The notes under the pieces were generated by a model, which did not search any database, was not told the origin of the DNA, and worked only from the letters and a program-made list of their open reading frames with translations. Both the position numbers and the translations under genes were made by a program. A DNA stretch of 23,442 bases from CAYILC01 sp964364145. Its GTDB lineage: Bacteria > Patescibacteriota > Microgenomatia > UBA1400 > UBA12028. Shown piece by piece: positions 6,295-12,156 of the stretch. The DNA is taken from assembly GCA_964364145.1 (NCBI GenBank), contig CAYILC010000004.1:1-23442 (forward strand), written 5' to 3'. Within the stretch, counting starts at the first letter, position 1. The number at the start of each line of letters is the position of its first letter.

Positions 6295-6942
6295 CTATTC
6301 CGTCGTCCCGAAATATCGGTCGCCGTAGTCGCCTAATCCTGGCACGATATACTTTTTGTCATTGAGTTTTTTATCCACAAAGGCAGTGAAAATCTTTACC
6401 TTGGGGAACTCCTGATTAATGGCAGAAACTCCTTCCGGAGCGGCGATAACGCACACAACACGCATTTCTTTTGGTTTTTCTTTTTGAACCCTACGCAGGG
6501 GATGTAATAAAGATCCTCCTGTGGCCAACATAGGGTCAGTAACAATAACAACACTATTATGCTTAATCGGCGGAAGCTTCCAGTAGTATTCTGAAGCGAC
6601 TGCTGTTTTTTCATCCCGCTGTAAACCGACAAAACCAATCTTCGACTTGGGAAGCAACTGCATCGCACCAAATAACATGGCGATTCCAGAGCGCAGTACA
6701 GGCACCACAACAATTTCATCCACAAGTTTTTGTGTTGTCATTCGGGCAAGCGGAGTTTCGATGATTTCTTCACGAAAAGTGAGTCCACGCATTGCTTCTG
6801 CAAATAACAGTTGGCAGATTTTATCGGAATGGTGTCTGAACTTTTGCAAATCTGTGTTTTTATCTCGAAGATGCGAGAGAGAATCGATAACAAAAGGGTG
6901 GTCAATAATAAAAGTGTTAGACATATTTTCAATAATTTTCAC
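6295..6942 (-). CDS. upp: Uracil phosphoribosyltransferase
   Basis: The enzyme salvages uracil to UMP using PRPP in the cytosol. It has VPVLRSGIAM in the first half, the PRPP-binding loop VIVTDPMLATGGS and the family-specific uracil-binding end PGLGDYGDRYFGT. The frame gives 215 residues from a GTG at 6942. The ATG at 6924 (MSNTFIIDHP, 209 residues) is the more likely start, since that is where the family homology normally begins and because the promoter's predicted start site lies between the two. It runs convergent to tRNA-Ser(GCT) and alone on its strand. Confidence 0.95.
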   Translation of the reverse strand: MKIIENMSNTFIIDHPFVIDSLSHLRDKNTDLQKFRHHSDKICQLLFAEAMRGLTFREEIIETPLARMTTQKLVDEIVVVPVLRSGIAMLFGAMQLLPKSKIGFVGLQRDEKTAVASEYYWKLPPIKHNSVVIVTDPMLATGGSLLHPLRRVQKEKPKEMRVVCVIAAPEGVSAINQEFPKVKIFTAFVDKKLNDKKYIVPGLGDYGDRYFGTTE

Positions 6943-6944
6943 AA

Positions 6945-6953
6945 ATTATAGCA
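6945..6953 (-). promoter_or_regulatory. Extended -10 promoter of upp
   Basis: On the minus strand this reads TGCTATAAT, a perfect TATAAT with the TGn extension. A TTGTGA at 6970-6975 could be a weak -35 box at 19 bp. Transcription should start near 6938, leaving about a 14-nt leader before the ATG at 6924. Confidence 0.6.
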
Positions 6954-6988
6954 CTAATGATGGAATGGGTCACAACATGCATATTCTC

Positions 6989-6997
6989 TGGTAAAAT
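6989..6997 (+). promoter_or_regulatory. Extended -10 promoter of tRNA-Ser(ACT)
   Basis: TGGTAAAAT lies 9 nt before the tRNA, the same distance as TGGTACAAT before tRNA-Ser(GCT). No convincing -35 box is seen. The intact promoter suggests that the odd tRNA is transcribed. Confidence 0.5.
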
Positions 6998-7006
6998 AGG
7001 AATGTT

Positions 7007-7089
7007 GGAGGAGTCGCCTAGTGGTTTATGGCAATAGTTTACTAAACTATCAGCGCAAGCTATCGTGGGTTCGAATCCCACCTCCTCCG
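7007..7089 (+). tRNA. tRNA-Ser-like with anticodon ACT
   Basis: The acceptor stem pairs GGAGGAG (7007-7013) with CTCCTCC (7082-7088), with discriminator G7089 and no encoded CCA. The D-stem is GCC/GGC, the T-stem GTGGG/CCCAC with loop TTCGAAT, and a short class II variable arm (AGC-GCAA-GCT) is present. The anticodon stem ATAGT/ACTAT holds the loop TTACTAA, so the anticodon is ACT (7041-7043), cognate to the serine codon AGU. All stems are fully paired, so the gene is not visibly decayed. Its loop differs from that of tRNA-Ser(GCT) at 6201 only by A instead of G at the wobble position. The 3' end is repeated 142 bp downstream. Confidence 0.85.
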
Positions 7090-7094
7090 CAAAT
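7074..7094 (+). repeat. att-like direct repeat, left copy (tRNA 3' end)
   Basis: This 21-base stretch starts in the tRNA T-loop, contains CCCACCTCCTCCGC and runs 5 nt past the discriminator base. It recurs exactly at 7216-7236. Identity covers the T-stem 3' strand and the acceptor 3' strand, the usual crossover segment of tRNA-targeting integrases. Confidence 0.7.
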
Positions 7095-7126
7095 CCATAA
7101 CCCCGACAAAGTCGGGTTGTGGATTT
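7091..7126 (+). terminator. Hairpin just after tRNA-Ser(ACT)
   Basis: AAATCCA and TGGATTT form the base of the stem, and AACCCCGAC and GTCGGGTT the upper part, around an AAA loop, with one small internal irregularity. It could end the tRNA transcript, but no clear U-run follows, so the terminator role is uncertain. It lies inside the segment bounded by the att-like repeats. Confidence 0.4.
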
Positions 7127-7215
7127 ATAGAGATAGAAGGATGAGAAGCCAGTCAAGTGAGCGGAGCGAACATGACAAGTACTCGCATCCGAGTGCGTAG
7201 CACACGGAGCGGGTA

Positions 7216-7236
7216 AATCCCACCTCCTCCGCAAAT
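7216..7236 (+). repeat. att-like direct repeat, right copy
   Basis: This is an exact 21-base copy of 7074-7094. Here the T-loop and 5' T-stem strand are replaced by GGGTAA, so no functional tRNA can form. The 121 bp between the copies hold two hairpins (7091-7126 and ACTCG-CATC-CGAGT at 7181-7194) and no credible reading frame. Confidence 0.7.
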
Positions 7237-7260
7237 TCTTTCAAATATGCAAAATAGCAC

Positions 7261-7289
7261 TTGAAATACTAATTTGCATAAACTATAAT
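7261..7289 (+). promoter_or_regulatory. Strong promoter of the AAA ATPase gene, leaderless type
   Basis: TTGAAA (7261-7266) and a perfect TATAAT (7284-7289) are separated by the ideal 17 bp. The ATG at 7297 follows the -10 box by 7 nt, which puts the transcription start at the start codon. Confidence 0.75.
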
Positions 7290-7296
7290 AATCTGT

Positions 7297-8469
7297 ATGA
7301 TACACAGAACCATCACAAGTAAAATTCTTGAACTCAAAGAAAAATATCCGGTTATTTCAATAACAGGTCCTCGACAATCTGGCAAAACGAGCTTAGCTCA
7401 AGAACTTTTTCCCAACTACATCTATTATAATTTAGAAAATTTGGATAGTTTAGCTCTGGCAAAGAGTGATCCCAAGAATTTTATGAAGGTTGGCTCTGGT
7501 AAACGAATCATCATAGATGAAGTTCAAAAATTCCCCGAGTTGCTTTCATACATTCAAGTTGAAGTTGATGCTCAAAAAATAGATGGACAATTTGTCATTA
7601 CAGGATCACAAAATTTTTCAATTGCTGAGAGTATTTCTCAATCCTTAGCGGGGAGAGTTGCAAATTTCACTTTGCTTCCTTTGTCTTATTCCGAAGTACG
7701 GGGCAGTACATATAGTGGTCTTTTTGCTGAAAGCAAACAAAGTATTTTAAGGGGTTTTTACCCCAGGTCATTGGTAAAAGATATTCATCCCGAAGATTTT
7801 TATCGAGATTACTTAAGTACGTATGTTGAACGAGATGTTCGTCAAATAAAAAACGTTGGCGATTTGAGTGTTTTTCAGAAATTTTTGCAATTATTAGCGG
7901 GGAGAGTGGGACAGTTGGTCAATTTTTCTTCGCTGGCAAACGATGTGGGTGTTAATTATAAAACTATTAAGTCTTGGCTGAGTATTTTGGAGGCGAGTTA
8001 TATTGTTTATTCTTTGCAACCCTATTATGAAAACTTTGGAAAGAGAATAACGAAAAGTCCTAAAATTTATTTTTGTGATACGGGTTTATTGTGCCATTTA
8101 TTAAAAATCAATTCTGTAAACGAGTTGGAAACACACTATGCGTATGGTCAAATTTTTGAAAACTTCGTTATCACTGAAGTATACAAAAGTAATTTCAACT
8201 TGAGAAAAAATGAACAAATCTATTTTTGGAGAGACAGTAATGGTAATGAAGTGGACATGGTGATTGATAGAGGTGAAAACAAGAGTGGTATAGAAATTAA
8301 AGCGGGTCAAACATTTAACAGTGAGATGCTAAAGGGATTGTTGCAATGGCAATCATTGGATCCTCAAAAAAATGTACCCACTACCTTGGTGTATAACGGA
8401 GAACTAGAGCAACAAGTGAATAATCACGAAATTATTAACTGGAAAACGTTTTTGAGTGTTCTAGATTGA
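7297..8469 (+). CDS. AAA ATPase with DUF4143 domain
   Basis: This 390-residue protein belongs to the widespread AAA_14/DUF4143 family. Walker A is GPRQSGKTS (24-32), Walker B is RIIIDEVQ, and the sensor-like strand VITGSQNF follows. The central part holds a winged-helix-like segment (FSSLANDVGVNYKTIKSWLSILEASYIV). The C-terminal DUF4143 portion contains a nuclease-like motif pattern (GNEVDMVIDRG, then SGIEIKAG), close to the E/D-x(n)-E-x-K arrangement of PD-(D/E)XK folds. The family's cellular role is unknown; it is patchily distributed and often horizontally transferred. It lies directly downstream of an att-like repeat at a tRNA, is AT-rich, and has its own consensus promoter. The next gene starts 1 nt after its stop. 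Confidence 0.9.
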   Translation: MIHRTITSKILELKEKYPVISITGPRQSGKTSLAQELFPNYIYYNLENLDSLALAKSDPKNFMKVGSGKRIIIDEVQKFPELLSYIQVEVDAQKIDGQFVITGSQNFSIAESISQSLAGRVANFTLLPLSYSEVRGSTYSGLFAESKQSILRGFYPRSLVKDIHPEDFYRDYLSTYVERDVRQIKNVGDLSVFQKFLQLLAGRVGQLVNFSSLANDVGVNYKTIKSWLSILEASYIVYSLQPYYENFGKRITKSPKIYFCDTGLLCHLLKINSVNELETHYAYGQIFENFVITEVYKSNFNLRKNEQIYFWRDSNGNEVDMVIDRGENKSGIEIKAGQTFNSEMLKGLLQWQSLDPQKNVPTTLVYNGELEQQVNNHEIINWKTFLSVLD

Positions 8470-8470
8470 A

Positions 8471-9169
8471 GTGGGTTCTCCCAATATGCAAGATCAAAAT
8501 CTTTTAAGGGACGCACTCAAGAAATATAAAAAGAGCAATTATTACATTCAAGACTGGTTAGAATACAGTAAAGAACTTCAAAAGCTAACCGATAAAGTGG
8601 TGACTTACGTTCAGGCGAATCAACTCAATGTTGACGCGGTTGTTCCCATTCTCCGAGGAGGCAACATTCCTGCAACTTTTATTGCCTATGCCCTCGATGT
8701 TCTCACAATTCTGCCAGTGCAGTACAAATATTTCTTTGTTGGAAAGAAATGCGAACTTCGAAAAATGTTTGGGATTAATCGCGACGTTATTCTTCGAAAA
8801 AATCCAACCTTCGTTCTTATTGAGGGAAACCATTGCTATGGCAATCAGGCAAAATATGCGGCCCGTGATTTAAAATTGGCCTTTCCCAAATGTCGAATCA
8901 TTTATGGCGCCTCAAACATGGATTACAACTATCAAGACGTTGTTAAGGATGCCGAGGTCTCATTTTATGGAAACCTTACAAATTGCTGCAAGGAACTTAC
9001 GGACGAAGAATGCCGCAAATTAGGGTTAGAGTATAAAAGAGAGCTGTTGTTCCCATGGGAGCGGATCGATGAGGAATGGAAAATTATCGAGATGAAACAA
9101 CACGAATACATGAATGTTAAAGAAATAATCAGTCAATCGGCACTAGTTGCCGAGTTTGACCTGGAGTAA
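8471..9169 (+). CDS. Degenerate phosphoribosyltransferase-like protein
   Basis: The frame gives 232 residues from GTG at 8471 or 227 from the ATG at 8486 (MQDQNLLRD). I favour the ATG, although neither has a clear ribosome-binding site. The strand-loop DAVVPILRGGNIPATFIAYALD (about 55-76) is typical of type I phosphoribosyltransferases. In the place of the PRPP loop, usually hydrophobics-ED/DD-x-x-x-TG-x-T, stands FVLIEGNHCYGNQAKYA (114-130). It keeps one acidic residue and a Gly but lacks the acidic pair and the Thr, so the enzyme may bind a different ligand or be regulatory. The last 60 residues are acidic and aromatic and I do not recognise them. It probably forms a two-gene unit with the AAA ATPase. 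I am sure of the fold family only. Confidence 0.65.
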   Translation: MGSPNMQDQNLLRDALKKYKKSNYYIQDWLEYSKELQKLTDKVVTYVQANQLNVDAVVPILRGGNIPATFIAYALDVLTILPVQYKYFFVGKKCELRKMFGINRDVILRKNPTFVLIEGNHCYGNQAKYAARDLKLAFPKCRIIYGASNMDYNYQDVVKDAEVSFYGNLTNCCKELTDEECRKLGLEYKRELLFPWERIDEEWKIIEMKQHEYMNVKEIISQSALVAEFDLE

Positions 9170-9209
9170 GAGCTAAGTCAAGAAGTTTTCGTAAAAAGCT
9201 CGAATCCAT

Positions 9210-9238
9210 TGACCCCCATCCTCATCCCTGGTATACTC
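9210..9238 (+). promoter_or_regulatory. Sigma-70 promoter of the nusA-infB operon
   Basis: TTGACC (9210-9215) and TATACT (9233-9238) are 17 bp apart, and the -10 box carries the TGn extension (TGGTATACT, 9230-9238). Transcription should start near 9245, giving a leader of about 80 nt before nusA. Confidence 0.75.
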
Positions 9239-9258
9239 CTCTAGGAATTGTGAAAGGG

Positions 9259-9285
9259 AAGGTGGGATTTGTGCCCGCCTTTTTT
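9259..9285 (+). terminator. Intrinsic terminator/attenuator hairpin in the nusA leader
   Basis: AAGGTGGG (9259-9266) pairs with CCCGCCTT (9274-9281, one G-U pair) around a 7-nt loop, and a T-run follows at once (9280-9285). It lies between the promoter and the nusA start, so it would stop transcripts before nusA unless overcome. This fits control of nusA by premature termination. Confidence 0.65.
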
Positions 9286-9323
9286 ATTACTAATAGCCTT
9301 TATATACACAGAAAAGGAGCAGT

Positions 9324-10571
9324 ATGGCAACAACGCAACACGCACAGACACGTTCGGACTTCAGTATCGCGCTCAATCAGATCGCAACCGAGCGCAATAT
9401 CGATGCGGCCTTGGTCCTTTCCTCTATAGAGGAAGCCATTGTTGCCGCATATCGAAAAGACAATCCAACTACCACAGAAGAAGATGTGTTTTCAGCGGAG
9501 ATCGACGCGCTCACCGGCGAAGCAAAAGTCTTTCAAGTAGTCGGCAAAAAGCGTATCGATGTTACCCCAGCCGGCTTTGGCCGTATTGCGGCCCAAACAG
9601 CCAAACAGGTTATCTTACAAAAAGTTCGCGAGGCAGAGCGTGACGCGGTGATCAAACTGTATACAACAAAAATCGGCACAATTGTAACGGGTATGGTTCT
9701 CCGGCATGACGGCAAGAATGTCATCATGGACATTGGCAAAGGCCAGGCCTACATGCCGCCGGAAGAACAGATGCGCGGTGAGTTCTATCGGCTAAACACG
9801 CGTTTAACTGTGTACATTGCTGACATTCGCGAGACACTTCGCGGCAAAACCATTATTGTGTCGCGTGCCGCAAAAGAGCTTGTTAAAGAACTGTTTGCCC
9901 GCGAAGTTCCGGAAGTTTCTTCCGGTGCAGTTGAGGTAAAAGCCATCGCGCGTGAGGCTGGTGTTCGCACCAAGTTGGCGGTGTTTTCTTCCCAAGCGGG
10001 TGTTGATCCAGTTGGTTCGTGCGTTGGACAAAAAGGCGTTCGCGTTCAAGAAGTTATTAAGGAACTCAACAACGAAAAAATCGATATTATTCAATACACC
10101 GACGATCCTAAGATGCTTGTTGAGCAGGCCTTGGCTCCTGCCGAGAATCTTCAGGTTGAGATCGATGAGAAGAAAAACGTTGCAGTTGTTACTGTGCCGG
10201 ATGACCAGGTTTCTTTGGCGATTGGGCGCGGTGGACAGAATGCGCGCTTGGCTGCCAAGTTAACCGGTTATAAAGTCACGATCAAGTCACAAACCGGAGT
10301 GCAGGCAGCAACCGTGACGGGAGATGAAGAGTTCGAGATCGATCAGTTGAGTTTGAAACCTGCTGTTCGCGCCTTGTTGGTGGAAAAAGGGTATACCTCG
10401 CTGTATCAACTCCGCGACCATTTAACCGAAGTTGAGACGCTTGGAGGAGTTGGGCCAAAGGCAATGGCAGCGATCAAGGCTGCGTTAACCCTAAGCCAGC
10501 CACCAAGAGCCGTAGTGACAATGGAGCCGGTAGTGGCGACTCCAACCGCAGATTTAGTAACTAGTATCTAG
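9324..10571 (+). CDS. nusA: Transcription termination/antitermination factor NusA
   Basis: NusA binds RNA polymerase and nascent RNA and tunes pausing, intrinsic termination and antitermination. The 415-residue protein has the N-terminal polymerase-binding domain (about 8-112) and the S1 domain (about 115-182). The KH1 domain has a GQKG loop at 235-238 and KH2 has GRGG at 301-304. A single C-terminal helix-hairpin-helix domain follows (about 338-390, with LGGVGPKAMAAIKAAL) and then a short disordered tail. It is longer than Firmicute NusA (about 370) and shorter than the E. coli protein with its two acidic repeats (495). AGGAG at 9315-9319 fixes the start. It is followed by infB 34 nt downstream, a conserved pairing, though the rimP and L7Ae-type genes often found here are missing. 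Confidence 0.97.
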   Translation: MATTQHAQTRSDFSIALNQIATERNIDAALVLSSIEEAIVAAYRKDNPTTTEEDVFSAEIDALTGEAKVFQVVGKKRIDVTPAGFGRIAAQTAKQVILQKVREAERDAVIKLYTTKIGTIVTGMVLRHDGKNVIMDIGKGQAYMPPEEQMRGEFYRLNTRLTVYIADIRETLRGKTIIVSRAAKELVKELFAREVPEVSSGAVEVKAIAREAGVRTKLAVFSSQAGVDPVGSCVGQKGVRVQEVIKELNNEKIDIIQYTDDPKMLVEQALAPAENLQVEIDEKKNVAVVTVPDDQVSLAIGRGGQNARLAAKLTGYKVTIKSQTGVQAATVTGDEEFEIDQLSLKPAVRALLVEKGYTSLYQLRDHLTEVETLGGVGPKAMAAIKAALTLSQPPRAVVTMEPVVATPTADLVTSI

Positions 10572-10605
10572 AAACCAGAATCTAAAAACTAAAATAAGGA
10601 GCGGA

Positions 10606-12039
10606 ATGGCAGTACAGCCTCGATCACCAGTAGTTACCATCATGGGGCATGTCGATCACGGCAAGACCTCGTTATTGGATGCAATCCGCCATACCACCGT
10701 TGCAGCCAAAGAAGCCGGTGGTATTACTCAGCATATCGGCGCGTATCAGGTGGAACACGCAAAAAAAACAATCACATTTATCGACACTCCAGGCCACGCG
10801 GCCTTTGCTAAGATGCGCTCACGTGGCGCGCAAGTCACCGATATTGTTGTGTTGGTGGTTTCTGCAACCGAAGGGGTAAAGCCGCAGACTGTGGAGTCTA
10901 TACAACATATTAAAGCGGCTGGCGTCCAGTATCTAGTTGCCATAACAAAAATTGATCTACCGGATAAAAATATCGAGATGGTCAAAGCCCAGTTAGCCGA
11001 ACAGGAAGTGTTCGTTGAAGGATATGGCGGCGACATTGTGTTGGTTCCAGTCTCCGCTAAGACAGGCGAGGGGTTGAAGAAATTACTAGAAATGATTTCG
11101 CTCATTGCGGAAATGCAGGAACTCAAAGCCGACCCGGATGCACCTTTTGAAGGCGTCATCATTGAGTCAAGAAAAGACGTTCAACGGGGAGCGGTTGCAT
11201 CGGTGCTAGTAAAACAAGGGACGTTAAAAGTTGGTGACACCATCTTTGCCGGCCAGGTTGAGGCAAAGGTAAAGGCCATGACCGACGCGGTTGGGAAGAC
11301 CATAAAAATAGCTGGTCCTTCTGTACCAGTTGAAGTGTTGGGTTGGTCAGAAGCTCCAGTGGTTGGAAGTTCGATCAGCACGATAAAAGCAATCGCAGAG
11401 TTGCAGTCATTCCAGTCAAAATCGCAGGCGGCGGGGTCCGGTGAAGAACTCAATAAAATAAAACTCAAACTTATCATTAAATCTGACGTTGCTGGAACGC
11501 TGGAAGCGATTGAAAACGGCGTTCTTGGTTCCGAAGTTATCCTGATTGGCAAAGGTATTGGCGATGTGAATGAGGCCGATGTTTTGTTGGCGGAATCTAC
11601 AGGCGCAATGATCGTTGGTTTCCATGTTAAGATTCCAACTGGTGTAAAAAAACTTGCCGAGTCAACGAAAGTAAAAGTCAAAACGTACGCCATTATCTAC
11701 GATTTAATCGATGAACTGCAGAAACAGGTGCTTAAACTCATTGAGCCATCAATCGATGAAGAAGAACTCGGCACAGCACTAGTTTCTGCAATCTTTGACA
11801 TGAGAGGCGAGCGTGTTGCTGGGTGCAAGGTACAAACCGGCGAGATTACTCGTGGCAAACTGTATCATCTCAAACGCGCCGATGTGGTGGTTGCTGATCC
11901 AAAAATGAAGTCTATGAAAACAGGAAAGAATGATATTGAGTCCGCAAAAGCCGGCACCGAATGCGGCATTGTGTTTAGAAACTTTAGCGATGTGCAGGTG
12001 GGGGATGTGGTTGTGTGCTATAGGGTGAAAGAAGAATAG
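10606..12039 (+). CDS. infB: Translation initiation factor IF-2, minimal form without N-domain
   Basis: IF-2 is the GTPase that places initiator tRNA on the 30S subunit and promotes subunit joining. In this 477-residue version the G domain begins almost at the first residue: P-loop GHVDHGKT at 14-21, switch I GGITQHIGAY, and DTPGHAAF for G3. The G4 motif reads TKID rather than the canonical NKxD, and SAKTG is G5. Domains 2, C1 and C2 follow and end normally in DVQVGDVVVCYRV. The start is firm: AGGAG lies 6-10 nt upstream and only 34 nt separate it from nusA, leaving no room for the N-terminal region that E. coli (890 residues) and Bacillus carry. It is the last gene of the operon and converges on rpoC. 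Confidence 0.96.
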   Translation: MAVQPRSPVVTIMGHVDHGKTSLLDAIRHTTVAAKEAGGITQHIGAYQVEHAKKTITFIDTPGHAAFAKMRSRGAQVTDIVVLVVSATEGVKPQTVESIQHIKAAGVQYLVAITKIDLPDKNIEMVKAQLAEQEVFVEGYGGDIVLVPVSAKTGEGLKKLLEMISLIAEMQELKADPDAPFEGVIIESRKDVQRGAVASVLVKQGTLKVGDTIFAGQVEAKVKAMTDAVGKTIKIAGPSVPVEVLGWSEAPVVGSSISTIKAIAELQSFQSKSQAAGSGEELNKIKLKLIIKSDVAGTLEAIENGVLGSEVILIGKGIGDVNEADVLLAESTGAMIVGFHVKIPTGVKKLAESTKVKVKTYAIIYDLIDELQKQVLKLIEPSIDEEELGTALVSAIFDMRGERVAGCKVQTGEITRGKLYHLKRADVVVADPKMKSMKTGKNDIESAKAGTECGIVFRNFSDVQVGDVVVCYRVKEE

Positions 12040-12051
12040 GAGTTTTTCACT

Positions 12052-12128
12052 GTTTTACTCGTTCTTGGGTCCCTGTTGCTTTCCGTAGGTTTCAAACATT
12101 CCGAACAACGCCTAAGAACTCGTAAAAC
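12052..12128. terminator. Inverted repeat between convergent infB and rpoC
   Basis: The arms at 12052-12069 (GTTTTAC...GTTCTTGGG) and 12111-12128 (CCTAAGAAC...GTAAAAC) can pair at 16 of 18 positions counting one G-U, around a 41-nt loop. The position suits a two-way terminator for infB and rpoC, but neither side has a proper U-run and the loop is large, so the function is only inferred. Confidence 0.4.
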
Positions 12129-12156
12129 ATCAAAAAACTTGTTAAATATCAAAAAC

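Noticed and set aside
6045..6365. Plus-strand frames with LVGSIPTSS or WVRFPPPPP
   Set aside because: They read through tRNA-Ser(GCT) and the antisense of nadD and upp, so they are not proteins.
6929..7234. Minus-strand reading frame of 101 residues containing EEVGFEPT
   Set aside because: It is the antisense of tRNA-Ser(ACT) and of the repeat of its 3' end. GFEPT peptides are a well-known artefact of tRNA genes.
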